The notes beneath the pieces are model-generated. The model worked only from the letters and a program-made list of their open reading frames with translations. It had not been told where the DNA came from and ran no database searches. This document shows positions 15,977-26,868 of a stretch of DNA of 64,000 nt, one piece after another; the first letter of the stretch is position 1, and every line of letters starts with the position of its first letter. Source of the stretch: Candidatus Dactylopiibacterium sp. (lineage in GTDB: Bacteria; Pseudomonadota; Gammaproteobacteria; Burkholderiales; Rhodocyclaceae); the NCBI GenBank assembly GCA_031119555.1, contig JAVHXQ010000011.1, positions 1 through 64,000 of the forward strand. Direction: 5' to 3'. The translations under genes and the position numbers were made by a program.

Positions 15977-16951
15977 TCAGCGCGTGGCCTCGATGCGGCG
16001 CAGGAGTTCGGCGCTGCCCGCGCCGTAGCGGTCGCGCACCCGTTGGGTGGCCTTGTAGAACGCGCGCCGGTCGACGTCGCTCACGATGTGCACGCCGGCT
16101 GCCTTCATGCGCGCGGTGTCGATCGCCACGCGCTTGTCCCAGAGCTGGCGCTGTTCGAGCTGCGCTTCGCGCGAGAGCTTGCGCAGCAGCGCCTGCTCCT
16201 CGGCCGACAGCGCGTTCCAGCGCGCTTTCGAGTACACGAAGATTTCCGGAACGATGAGGTGGCCCGTCAGGTTGTAGTACCGGGCCTGCGTGAAATGGCC
16301 CTGCGTGACGTAGGTGGGGACGTTGTTTTCGGCCCCGTCCACGGCGCCGCTCTGCAGCCCGCCATGGAGTTCGCCGAACCCCATCGGCACGCCGCTGGCG
16401 CCCATGGCGTTCATCGTGTCGAGCAGCACGGGGTTGCCGATCATGCGGATCTTCTGCCCCGCGAGGTCGGCGGGCTGGCGCACGGGCAGGCGCGTATAGA
16501 GGTTGCGGGTGCCGGCGTCCATCCATCCCAGGGCGACGAGGCCGGCCGGGCTGTTGCTGATCCGGGCGAGGAGTTCGGTGCCGATGGGGCCGTCTATGAC
16601 CTTGCGCATGTGCGCTTCGTCGCGGAACACGAAGGGCAGGTTGAAGACGTTCACTTCGGGCACCACGGTGCCCACCGAGCCCAGCGAGACGCGCAGCAGG
16701 TCGATGCCGCCGGCCTGTGTCTGTCCGATCATGTCGCGTTCGTCGCCCAGCACGGCGCCCGGAAACATCCGCAGCGTGAGCCGGCCCTGGGTGGCGGCGG
16801 CGAGCTTGCGGCCGAGGTTCTGCAGCGAGACCACGCTCGGGAAGCCTTCGGGCTGCATGTCCGCGGCGCGGATCTCACGCGCCGCGACGGGCGGCGCGCC
16901 GAGCAGGAGCGCCACGGCCAGCGTGGCGGGCGTCAGGATGCGGGCAAGCAT
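15977..16951 (-). CDS. TRAP transporter substrate-binding protein (DctP family)
   Basis: A 324-residue periplasmic binding protein with a cleavable signal (LAVALLLGAPPVAA). The body has family hallmarks: GRLTLRMFPGAVLGDERDMIGQ, NVFNLPFVFRDEAHM, and the carboxylate-binding region around KIRMIGNPVLLDTMNAMGASGVPM with the conserved Arg. It captures an organic acid or sugar acid for a DctQM permease, but no dctQ or dctM gene is near, so it is an orphan or works with a permease elsewhere. A FadR-type regulator ends 32 bases upstream on the same strand, so the two form a likely operon and the regulator may sense the same ligand. Confidence 0.9.
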   Translation of the reverse strand: MLARILTPATLAVALLLGAPPVAAREIRAADMQPEGFPSVVSLQNLGRKLAAATQGRLTLRMFPGAVLGDERDMIGQTQAGGIDLLRVSLGSVGTVVPEVNVFNLPFVFRDEAHMRKVIDGPIGTELLARISNSPAGLVALGWMDAGTRNLYTRLPVRQPADLAGQKIRMIGNPVLLDTMNAMGASGVPMGFGELHGGLQSGAVDGAENNVPTYVTQGHFTQARYYNLTGHLIVPEIFVYSKARWNALSAEEQALLRKLSREAQLEQRQLWDKRVAIDTARMKAAGVHIVSDVDRRAFYKATQRVRDRYGAGSAELLRRIEATR

Positions 16952-16983
16952 GGAGAAGCGTGTTTGGGGAGCCGGTCGCGGGG

Positions 16984-17721
16984 TCAGTCGGCCTTCTGGC
17001 TCGGGCCTTCGAAGAGGCGGCGGCGTGCGCTGCCGAGGTGAAAGCGCATGCTTTCGGCGGCGTCGATGGAAGAGCTTTTCTCGATGGCGTTGAGGATTTC
17101 GCGGTGTTCGAGCTGCACCTTCTCGCGCCAGACGCGTTCGCGCTCGAGCGAGAGGTTCAGCGCGAGGCGCATGCCCACGCGCATCTGTTCGATGATGAGT
17201 TCCAGCGCGGTGACGAAGAATTCGTTCTGCGAGGCCCGCGCGATCATGAGGTGGAAGGCGAGGTCGTGCTCGACGTAGGCCGCGTTGTCGTCTTGCAGAC
17301 GGGCGATCTCCATGGCTTCGTAGCCCGCGCGCAGGCCTTCGAGGTCGTGCTGCGTGCGCAGGTCGGCCGCCAGCCCCGCGCCTGCGGATTCGAGCGCGAT
17401 GCGAAAGGCGAAGCAGCGCTGGATGTCGGCGATGCTTTCGATGGGGGCGAAGCGCTTGATGTTGCGGTCGGGGCGGTGCAGCACGTAGCTGCCTGAACCC
17501 CGGCGCGAGGCGATGAGGCCGTCCAGGCGCAGGCGCGAGAGCGCTTCACGCACCGTGGGGCGCGAGACGCCGTATTGAATGGCGAGTTCGGCTTCGGTGG
17601 GCAGGCGCGTGTTTTCGCTGTACTCGCCACGCGTCATGGCTTCGATGATGCCGGTGTAGACGGCGTCTACGCGGTTGCCGGTGCTGGGGCGGCTTCTGAG
17701 TTCAAGTGGCTTGGCAGCCAT
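16984..17721 (-). CDS. FadR-family (GntR) transcriptional regulator
   Basis: A 245-residue repressor-type protein. The winged helix-turn-helix is at about 25-90: RLPTEAELAIQYGVSRPTVR, EALSRLRLDGLIASRRGSGSYV. The C-terminal FCD domain is all-helical and holds the metal/ligand residues, including HDLAFHLMIARAS and the later EHREILNAI. FCD regulators bind small organic acids. It lies just upstream of the TRAP binding protein on the same strand and may control it and itself. Confidence 0.9.
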   Translation of the reverse strand: MAAKPLELRSRPSTGNRVDAVYTGIIEAMTRGEYSENTRLPTEAELAIQYGVSRPTVREALSRLRLDGLIASRRGSGSYVLHRPDRNIKRFAPIESIADIQRCFAFRIALESAGAGLAADLRTQHDLEGLRAGYEAMEIARLQDDNAAYVEHDLAFHLMIARASQNEFFVTALELIIEQMRVGMRLALNLSLERERVWREKVQLEHREILNAIEKSSSIDAAESMRFHLGSARRRLFEGPSQKAD

Positions 17722-17889
17722 GGATCGGGCCTCTCCTGGCGAGCCGGACGGCGGAGGGGGCCGCTTCCGGCGGGGCCTCGGCCCCGGGTCTCGCTGACGG
17801 GTTCTTTACAAGTTTCTGATTATGAAAAGGTTTGCTGGCGGACCCGGACGGGTGGGACGCGTGGCGTGCGGCTCATTCTGTCAGACAAC

Positions 17890-17930
17890 GCGGCCGGTGC
17901 AAGCGGCGGGCCTCTGCTTGCACCGGCCGC
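17890..17930. repeat. Perfect 15-base inverted repeat between bpt and the FadR gene
   Basis: GCGGCCGGTGCAAGC (17890-17904) is mirrored exactly at 17916-17930 around an 11-base loop. It sits 50 bases past the bpt stop and could stabilise or end that transcript, although no T run follows on either strand. Confidence 0.6.
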
Positions 17931-17978
17931 GCCGGTCGCGGGCGAGGCGGGCGCGCCACAAAACCATGGCGCGGGAGG

Positions 17979-18725
17979 TCAGCCCAGGCGCAGGAAATCC
18001 TCGTCCGTGAGGCGTTGCCAGTGGCCATCGACACGGCCTTCGAGCGGGCGGAAGTTCTGCTTGTAGTTCATGCGCTCGCAGTCGCGGATCCAGTAGCCGA
18101 GGTAGAGGTAGGGGCGGCCGATCTGGCGGCAGCTGGCGATCTGCCAGAGGATGCCGAAGCTGCCCAGGCTGGCGCCGGGCTGCTCGGCATCGTAGAAGGT
18201 GTAGACGCTCGAAAGCCCGTCGGCGAGACAGTCGATGAGGCTGACCATGCGCAGCACGCCATTCTCGCGGAACTCCACGAGGCGCGTGTCGACCTGGCTG
18301 TCGAGCAGGAAGTGGATGTACTGCTCGCGATCGTCCTGATCCATGCCTCCCCCGGCGTGGCGGACGTGCTGGTAGCGGCAGTAGAGCTCGAAGTGCTCCT
18401 CGGAAAAGGCCAGCCCGCATTCGCGGGCTTCGAGATGGCGGTGCCTGGCCCATGCGCGGCGCTGGCTGCGGTTGGGCTGGAAGTCGGCCACCGGCAGGCG
18501 CACGGGCACGCAGGCGCGGCAGGTGTCGCACCAGGGCCGGTAGGTATAGACGCCGCTGCGGCGGAAGCCGTCCCGCACGAGCTGGCTGTAGAGCAGCGGG
18601 TCGATGAGGTGCGCCGGGGTGGCGACCTGCGAGCGGGCCTGCCGGGGGGGCAGGTAGGAGCATTCGTAGGGCGCGGTGGCGTAGAACTGGAGCAGGGAAT
18701 ACGGCAGGTTGGGAAGGCCGGACAT
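17979..18725 (-). CDS. bpt: Aspartate/glutamate leucyltransferase
   Basis: Adds leucine from Leu-tRNA to proteins with N-terminal Asp or Glu, making them ClpS-ClpAP substrates. The 248-residue protein has the N-terminal cysteine cluster of the ATE/Bpt family (APYECSYLP; then the pair in [15 protein letters not shown]) and the acyltransferase core ([37 protein letters not shown]). The start was taken at the second of two ATGs because GGAG stands six bases before it. Its first base is the last base of the aat stop (TGATG), so translation is coupled. Confidence 0.93.
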   Translation of the reverse strand: MSGLPNLPYSLLQFYATAPYECSYLPPRQARSQVATPAHLIDPLLYSQLVRDGFRRSGVYTYRPWCDTCRACVPVRLPVADFQPNRSQRRAWARHRHLEARECGLAFSEEHFELYCRYQHVRHAGGGMDQDDREQYIHFLLDSQVDTRLVEFRENGVLRMVSLIDCLADGLSSVYTFYDAEQPGASLGSFGILWQIASCRQIGRPYLYLGYWIRDCERMNYKQNFRPLEGRVDGHWQRLTDEDFLRLG

Positions 18726-19435
18726 CATCGACTCCAGTCTGCGCGGGCGAAATCGGGCGCCCAGTGTTGCGGCTCCGCGTGACGGGTCCAGCCCGCGAGG
18801 CCGGCCACGAACTGCTCGCGCGGCATCTCGGTGGCGCCCAGCGACGCCAGGTGCGGCGTGCTCATCTGGCAGTCCAGTATGGCGTAGTTTTCGCGCGCGA
18901 GCAGGCGCGTGAGGTGGGCGAAAGCGATCTTGGAGGCGTCGGTGCGGCGATGGAACATGGATTCGCCGAAGAAGGCGCGTCCGATCGCCACGCCGTACAG
19001 GCCGCCGGCGAGTTCGCCGTCTATCCAGGTTTCCACGCTGTGGGCCCAGCCCAGCGCGTGCAGCGTGCAGTAGGCGTCCTGCATCGCGTCGACGATCCAG
19101 GTGCCTGCCGCATACGCGCGCGGCGCGGCGCAGGCGGCCATGACGTCGGCGAAGGCCGTGTCGCAGCGGATCTCGTAGCGCCCGCGGCGCAAGGTGCGGG
19201 AGAGCGACTGGCTGATGCGCGCGGCCGTGGGAACGAGCGTCATGCGCGGGTCGGGGCTCCACCACAGGATGGGGTCGCCCGCCGAAAACCACGGGAAGAT
19301 GCCGTGCCGGTACGCGCCCAGGATCCACTCCGGCGTGAGCTGGCCACCGGCGGCCAGCAGGCCGTCGGGGTCGCGCAGCGCGCGTGAAACGGGAGGGAAG
19401 CGGGGTGGCAGATCGGGGTGCAGGCAGGGAATCAT
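18725..19435 (-). CDS. aat: Leucyl/phenylalanyl-tRNA--protein transferase
   Basis: Transfers Leu or Phe to N-terminal Lys or Arg, the other arm of the bacterial N-degron pathway. The 236-residue protein has the family's [19 protein letters not shown], the [12 protein letters not shown] motif, [28 protein letters not shown] and [14 protein letters not shown] 19435 gives the usual family start; longer frames add only low-complexity residues. It is followed by bpt with a one-base overlap. Confidence 0.95.
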   Translation of the reverse strand: MIPCLHPDLPPRFPPVSRALRDPDGLLAAGGQLTPEWILGAYRHGIFPWFSAGDPILWWSPDPRMTLVPTAARISQSLSRTLRRGRYEIRCDTAFADVMAACAAPRAYAAGTWIVDAMQDAYCTLHALGWAHSVETWIDGELAGGLYGVAIGRAFFGESMFHRRTDASKIAFAHLTRLLARENYAILDCQMSTPHLASLGATEMPREQFVAGLAGWTRHAEPQHWAPDFARADWSR

Positions 19436-19540
19436 CTGGGCGGGGCTGCGGCGAAGACGGCGGCGGGCCGTTCCGGACGGCGTGCCACGCGGCGCGTGGA
19501 TGCCGTGCATTGTAAGGCGGGGCGTCCCGGGCGCTGCCGC

Positions 19541-20185
19541 TCAGGGCGGTGGCGCGCCCAGATGGGTGGCGAACCAGGCGCAGGCCTCGTCCGTTGCCGC
19601 GGCGTTCGCAGGGCCGGCGCCGATGTCGGCGGCGAGCGTCTCGTGCCAGGCATGGCGGGTCGCCAGCAGCGCGCGGGCGGGGCGGCTGGCGTCCAGGCGC
19701 GCGGGCGCGTCGGCAGGCAAGAGGAAGAGCGTGGGCGATGCGAGCGTGCGCAGCGGCACCGCGCCGGCGAGCTCGGGGCGCCCATCGTAAGCCACGAGGG
19801 CGGATGCCCGCTCGGGCTCGCGCGCCAGCACGCGGATCGCTGCGGCGGCCGGGGTGTCGCCCGCCAGCACGCCGACGCCATGCCGCTCCAGATCGGGCTG
19901 GTGGCGTGCCCACTCGAGCACTGCGCGCAGGCGCAGGTCGAGCAGTGCGATGTCGTAGCGCAGGTCGGCCGCGTGCGCGACCTGGCGGGCATCGAGCAGG
20001 CTGACGCGCAGCGTGTCGAAGCCCCGCGCCTGCAGAGCGGGCCGCAGATCGGGCACGGCGTCGTCGGCCGGCGTGAGCGCCGGCAACAGGATCAGGCCGC
20101 GGGACGCCGCAAAGGTGTGCAGGCTCGCGTCCAGCCAGGCGTGTTCGGCCTGGATGCGCAGATCGATGGCGTGCGTGGCGTTCAT
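19541..20185 (-). CDS. Dienelactone-hydrolase-like alpha/beta protein with Asp at the nucleophile elbow
   Basis: A 214-residue protein resembling the DLH-type domain that follows some phosphoribosyltransferases. The line-up is good along the chain: [20 protein letters not shown], then [14 protein letters not shown] where relatives have GASTGAAAA, then [11 protein letters not shown] and [10 protein letters not shown], with a late His (ATRHAWHE). The nucleophile Ser is therefore Asp110. It may be inactive, or it may use Asp as haloalkane dehalogenases do. ATG 20185 was chosen over an in-frame TTG. It stands 105 bases before aat on the same strand. Confidence 0.6.
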   Translation of the reverse strand: MNATHAIDLRIQAEHAWLDASLHTFAASRGLILLPALTPADDAVPDLRPALQARGFDTLRVSLLDARQVAHAADLRYDIALLDLRLRAVLEWARHQPDLERHGVGVLAGDTPAAAAIRVLAREPERASALVAYDGRPELAGAVPLRTLASPTLFLLPADAPARLDASRPARALLATRHAWHETLAADIGAGPANAAATDEACAWFATHLGAPPP

Positions 20186-20310
20186 CGGACGGTGGCAGAG
20201 GGGCAAAGGGGTGGAAAGGACCGTGCGGTCAAGCGCGGCAGGCTATATCGATCATAGGCCGGGCGGCGCCCGGTGGATGCCCCCGCGAAGGTCTGGCGGC
20301 GCAGGCCGGA

Positions 20311-20319
20311 TGCTAGAAT
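20311..20319 (+). promoter_or_regulatory. Extended -10 promoter of lpxC
   Basis: TGCTAGAAT is an extended -10 element (TG-N-TATAAT type) 38 bases before the lpxC start. No clear -35 is visible, which is common for extended -10 promoters. Confidence 0.45.
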
Positions 20320-20356
20320 CGGCAGATCATTCACGATGGATCGACAGGATATCCCG

Positions 20357-21280
20357 GTGATCAGGCAGAGAACCCTCAAGGCGGTGGTCAAGGCAACGGG
20401 CGTGGGCCTGCATGGTGGCAGGCGCGTCGAAATGAGCCTGCGGCCGGCGCCGGTCGATACCGGCATCGTGTTCCGCCGCGTCGATCTCGATCCGCCCGTC
20501 GACATGCCCGCCGATCCCTACGCGGTGGTCGATACCAAGATGTGCTCCGGTCTGCAGAAGGGGCGTGCCAAGATCGGCACGGTCGAGCACCTGATGTCGG
20601 CGCTGGCGGGGCTGGGCGTGGATAACTGCTATGTCGACGTCGATGCGCCGGAGATTCCGATCCTCGACGGCAGCGCGGCGCCTTTCGTGTTCCTGCTGCA
20701 GTCAGTGGGGTTCGCGGTGCAGGACGCGCCGCGCCGCTTCCTGCGCGTGAAGAAGACGGTCGAGTACGTGGAAGGCGACAAGTTCGTGCGCCTGCACCCG
20801 CACGACGGCTTCAAGCTGAGCTTTGCGATCCACTTCAACCATCCCGCCATCGACGGCACGGCTACCGAGGTCTGCATCGATTTCGCGCGCCAGCAGTACA
20901 TCCGCGACGTGGCGCGCGCGCGTACCTTCGGATTCATGCAGGACGTCGAAGCCCTGCGCAACATGGGGCTCGCGCAAGGCGGCAGCCTGGACAACGCGAT
21001 CGTGCTCGACGAATACCGCATCCTCAACCCGGACGGGCTCCGCTACGCCGATGAGTTCGTCAAGCACAAGGTGCTCGACGCGATCGGCGATCTCTACCTC
21101 TGCGGTCATCCCCTGCTCGCGCATTACGAGGCCAACAAGGCGGGGCATGCGCTCAACAACCAGATCCTGCGCGTGTTGCTCGAAACCGAAGGGGCGTGGG
21201 AGATCGTGAGCTTCGAGGACGAAGCCAGCGTGCCCGCCGACCTGCGCGGCCAGATCAGCGCCCAGCAGGCTTTCGCCTGA
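20357..21280 (+). CDS. lpxC: UDP-3-O-acyl-N-acetylglucosamine deacetylase
   Basis: Catalyses the committed step of lipid A synthesis, a zinc-dependent deacetylation in the cytosol. The 307-residue protein has the zinc ligands: His in [10 protein letters not shown], and His and Asp in [13 protein letters not shown]. The general-acid His region [19 protein letters not shown] is also present. Length matches E. coli LpxC (305). The GTG start, with AGGA eight bases upstream, gives VIRQRTLK, the normal N terminus; an ATG at 20336 would add seven residues. It is followed by a small membrane gene overlapping by one base. Confidence 0.96.
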   Translation: MIRQRTLKAVVKATGVGLHGGRRVEMSLRPAPVDTGIVFRRVDLDPPVDMPADPYAVVDTKMCSGLQKGRAKIGTVEHLMSALAGLGVDNCYVDVDAPEIPILDGSAAPFVFLLQSVGFAVQDAPRRFLRVKKTVEYVEGDKFVRLHPHDGFKLSFAIHFNHPAIDGTATEVCIDFARQQYIRDVARARTFGFMQDVEALRNMGLAQGGSLDNAIVLDEYRILNPDGLRYADEFVKHKVLDAIGDLYLCGHPLLAHYEANKAGHALNNQILRVLLETEGAWEIVSFEDEASVPADLRGQISAQQAFA

Positions 21281-21468
21281 TGCTGCTGCTGCGCCTGCTC
21301 GGCCTCCTGATGGTGCTCGCCATCGGCGTGTGCGCCGCGCTGGGCCTGCTGACGCGGCAGCCCCACTTCTTTCAGTGGGCCTGGCGCCTGAGCCGCTACG
21401 CGGTGGTGCTCGTGGTGGTGTTCGTGATCGTGTTCGTGCTCGAACGCGTGCTCGCCCCCATCGTCTGA
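21280..21468 (+). CDS. Small two-helix membrane protein after lpxC
   Basis: A 62-residue, very hydrophobic protein: first helix about residues 1-23 (LLRLLGLLMVLAIGVCAALGLL), a short polar link (TRQPHFFQWAWRLSR), and a second helix about 39-57. Its ATG shares the last base of the lpxC stop (TGATG), so translation is coupled to lpxC. Its stop is four bases from the end of the convergent dciA-like gene. Function unknown. Confidence 0.7.
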   Translation: MLLLRLLGLLMVLAIGVCAALGLLTRQPHFFQWAWRLSRYAVVLVVVFVIVFVLERVLAPIV

Positions 21469-21472
21469 GCGC

Positions 21473-21916
21473 TCAGCGGCGCGCGCAGCGGCTCACCATG
21501 TGACGCAGCGCGCGGGCGAGCGGGTCTTCGGGCGCAAGGCTGTCGGCAAGCGTTTCCAGGGCGGCCCGCCCGTCGCGGCCGATCGGGCGCACGGGCGCCT
21601 CCTCGGTGCGGAAGTTGCCCTGGAACGGGCTCGCACGCACCTTCACCTTGATGCTCGTCACGGGTTCGCCGGCCACCTGCAGGCGGGTCTTGAGGCTTTC
21701 CAGCGACAGCCGCAGCCGCGTGGCCATTACGGGCGAAACGACGTGGATCGTGAGTTCGCCCTCCTTGAAGTTCGCCACGCTGGCCGCCCCGTGGCTCGCA
21801 GCGGGCAGGGCCGCGTCGAGCTTGCGCTGCAGGCGCACGAGATGCGTCGCGTGTGCCTGCAGGCGCGCGAGGAGATCGGAGCGGCCGAAAATCGTGTTGA
21901 GCGGGCGTGTCTTCAT
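21473..21916 (-). CDS. dciA: DciA-like protein (DUF721)
   Basis: A 147-residue protein. Its N-terminal region, with LLARLQAHATHLVRLQRKLDAALP, a VANFKEGELTIHVVSPVMATRLR strand pair and SLKTRL, is the DUF721 pattern of DciA, which helps load the replicative helicase DnaB. The place next to lpxC and secA is also usual for DUF721 genes. The C-terminal third is not conserved. ATG 21916 starts a normal MKTRPLNTIF N terminus. Confidence 0.7.
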   Translation of the reverse strand: MKTRPLNTIFGRSDLLARLQAHATHLVRLQRKLDAALPAASHGAASVANFKEGELTIHVVSPVMATRLRLSLESLKTRLQVAGEPVTSIKVKVRASPFQGNFRTEEAPVRPIGRDGRAALETLADSLAPEDPLARALRHMVSRCARR

Positions 21917-22042
21917 GGCGCGGGAAACCGGGTTGGCCGCAGGCGGAATTTGATCTGGCACGGGGTGCTTGCGCTGGCGCAAGCGGGGCCGACAGAACCG
22001 CTGCGGGCGGCCAAAAGCTTCAGCGGGCGGCCTTGAGCTGCA

Positions 22043-22051
22043 TGATAGAAT
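22043..22051 (+). promoter_or_regulatory. Extended -10 promoter of secA
   Basis: TGATAGAAT, 34 bases upstream of the secA start, has the TG-N-TAnAAT form of an extended -10 promoter, like the lpxC element. No -35 is clear. Confidence 0.4.
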
Positions 22052-22084
22052 GCCCCTTTTGCCGCGTTTCCTCAATCACTCACC

Positions 22085-24817
<2,733 letters not shown>

Positions 24818-24890
24818 GCCGTGCGGTCGGCGCGGGGGCCTCGCTCCCGCCGGCTGGCCAGGCCCGCGCATGCCGGCCCGTGATGAGAGA

Positions 24891-24914
24891 ACCCGCCCGC
24901 GTGGCGGGTTTTTT
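24891..24914 (+). terminator. Intrinsic terminator after secA
   Basis: ACCCGCC pairs with GGCGGGT around a five-base loop and is followed directly by six T (24909-24914). It ends the secA transcript before the convergent panE. Confidence 0.88.
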
Positions 24915-24936
24915 CATGTCTGCGGGAGCGGTGTCC

Positions 24937-25833
24937 TCAGCGTGCCGCGCGCGCCTCGAGCAAGTGCACGAGGGCCGTCAGGGCCTGATTGGCCGGTGTG
25001 GCGAGGCCGTGCCGCGCGCCCGTTCGCACGATGTAGCCGTTGAGGTGCTCGATCTCCGACGGCCGTGCGCGCGCCAGATCCTGCGCGGTGGAGGAAAGCT
25101 GCCCCGGCATGGTCTTGGCGAGGCCGGCGATGGCGGGCCACAGGTCGGCGGGCAGGGCCACGCCCTCGGCCGCCGCGACCGCGTGGCACTCCGCCGCCAC
25201 GGCGCGCATCAGCGTTTGCGCGGCGGCATGCGGCCAGATCTCGCCGTAGCTCATCTGCGTGATCGCCGACGGCGCGTTCCACGCGCAGTTGAGCACGAGC
25301 TTGGTCCACAGGGCGAGGTTCACGTCCTCGCAGCGGACCGTGATGCCCGCCGCGCGCAGTATCTCCAGCAACGCCGGGGGAAGGGCGTCGGGCGCCACCA
25401 CGAGCGTGCCGCCCCCCTTGTGGCGCACATGCCCCGGGCCGGCCATTTCCACCGCGACATAGACCACCGTCGGTGCCACGCGCACGCCGGGCAGCGCGGC
25501 CTGCAGGCGCTGCGCGTTATCGACGCCGTTCTGCAGGCTCAGGACCCGCGTTCCGGCGGCCAGATGAGGGCGCAGTTCGCGCGCGGCGCGATCCGTGTCG
25601 GGTGACTTCACGCAGCACAGCACGAGTTCCGCGCCGGCCGCGGCGGCAGCTTCGGTGCTGGCCGCGAGCGGCACCTGCGTGCTGCCTTCGGCACGCTCCA
25701 GACGCAGGCCCTCCCGCGTGATCGTTCCGGCGTGCGCGGCGCGGCCGATGAGCACGACTTCGTGACCCGCACGCGCGAGCAGCGCGCCGTAATAGCAGCC
25801 GACCGCGCCGGCGCCCATGACCGCAATCTTCAT
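24937..25833 (-). CDS. panE: 2-dehydropantoate 2-reductase
   Basis: Reduces ketopantoate to pantoate with NADPH in pantothenate/CoA synthesis. The 298-residue protein begins MKIAVMGAGAVGCYYG, the Rossmann loop. It has CVKSPDTD, SLQNGVDN, and LWTKLVLNCAWN with the catalytic Lys and Asn residues; the substrate-binding late Asn/Ser/Asp region is SEIEHLNGYIV. GGAGAC precedes the start. The first four bases overlap the end of rlmF (ATGA). PanE-like reductases of other substrates exist; the motifs fit PanE well. Confidence 0.85.
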   Translation of the reverse strand: MKIAVMGAGAVGCYYGALLARAGHEVVLIGRAAHAGTITREGLRLERAEGSTQVPLAASTEAAAAAGAELVLCCVKSPDTDRAARELRPHLAAGTRVLSLQNGVDNAQRLQAALPGVRVAPTVVYVAVEMAGPGHVRHKGGGTLVVAPDALPPALLEILRAAGITVRCEDVNLALWTKLVLNCAWNAPSAITQMSYGEIWPHAAAQTLMRAVAAECHAVAAAEGVALPADLWPAIAGLAKTMPGQLSSTAQDLARARPSEIEHLNGYIVRTGARHGLATPANQALTALVHLLEARAAR

Positions 25834-26810
25834 TTCGCGTCTCCTTGCCAGTGTTGCCGGGCCCACGCGCGGCGGGCGGCGGCGTCATGAAAACTCCAGG
25901 CGACCGCGCGGCTGCGCTTCTGGCCTTGCGCCATTTCCAGCACGCGCACGGCGGCCGCGTCATGGCGCGCCAGGTTCCGCAGCACGCCGGTCAGCGCGTC
26001 GCGCTGTGACACCAGCGTCGAGAACCACAGCACATGGCCGGCAAGCGGCAGGCTCTGGGCGATCATGCGGGCGATGAAGGCACGCTCGCCGCCCTCGCAC
26101 CAGAGCTCGTGATGACGGCCCGCGAAGTTGAGCTCGGCCACGTCGGGGCGCGCCAGCCCCAGATTGCGACGCTTGCGCAGCGAGCCCGCGGCCGCTTGCT
26201 CGGCCGAGGCGTGGAAGGGGGGATTGCAGAGCGTGAAGTCGAGGCGTTCGTCGCGCCGCAGGGTGTTGGCGAGCACGTCGTCGGCGTGTGTCTGCGCGCG
26301 CAGCTCCAGGGCGCCCGGGCTGTGCTCATGGGCCGTCAGCAACGCGCGGGCGTGGCGGATCGCGCCGGTGTCGAGCTCGGTCGCCAGGAAGCGCCAGCCA
26401 TGCAGGGCCTGGCCCAGCAGCGGATAGATCGCGTTCGCGCCGGTGCCTACGTCAAGCCCGCGCACGGCCGGCCCGCGCGGAATCTGCCCCGCATTGTCCT
26501 CGGCGAGCAGGTCGGCGAGCACGTGCAGATAATCGGCGCGGCCCGGGATGGGCGGGCACAGGTAGCCCGGCGGCAGGCTCCAGTGCCGGATGCCGTAGTG
26601 ATGCGCGAGCAGCGCGGCATTGAGCGCGCGCACGGCGGCGGGATCGGCGAAATCGATGCTGGCCTCGCCCGAGCGCACTGTATGCACGAAGGCCGCCAGC
26701 GCGGGGTGGGCCGCGCTCAGCGCGACGAAATCGTAGGGCTGGCGATGCAGGCTGCGTGGATGCAGGCCGGGCTTGGCTGAGGGCGCGGGGCGCGACGCGG
26801 TGGAAGACAT
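25830..26810 (-). CDS. rlmF: 23S rRNA (adenine-1618-N6)-methyltransferase
   Basis: Methylates A1618 of 23S rRNA. The 326-residue protein has the family N terminus (LHPRSLHRQPYDF), the SAM-binding motif GLDVGTGANAIYPLLG, the acidic loop ATELD and the catalytic CNPPFH motif of N6-adenine methyltransferases. The region KRRNLGLARPDVAELNFAGRHHELWCEGGE is strongly diagnostic. It overlaps panE by four bases. Confidence 0.93.
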   Translation of the reverse strand: MSSTASRPAPSAKPGLHPRSLHRQPYDFVALSAAHPALAAFVHTVRSGEASIDFADPAAVRALNAALLAHHYGIRHWSLPPGYLCPPIPGRADYLHVLADLLAEDNAGQIPRGPAVRGLDVGTGANAIYPLLGQALHGWRFLATELDTGAIRHARALLTAHEHSPGALELRAQTHADDVLANTLRRDERLDFTLCNPPFHASAEQAAAGSLRKRRNLGLARPDVAELNFAGRHHELWCEGGERAFIARMIAQSLPLAGHVLWFSTLVSQRDALTGVLRNLARHDAAAVRVLEMAQGQKRSRAVAWSFHDAAARRAWARQHWQGDAK

Positions 26811-26868
26811 GGGGCGAGCTTAACAGGCGCCGCGCCGGCCGGCGCGCGGCGTCTGGCGGGGGCGCCGG

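Noticed and set aside
18726-19913. Long N-terminal extension of the bpt frame
   Set aside because: The extra part lies over aat in another frame and is low-complexity; Bpt of normal size starts at 18725.
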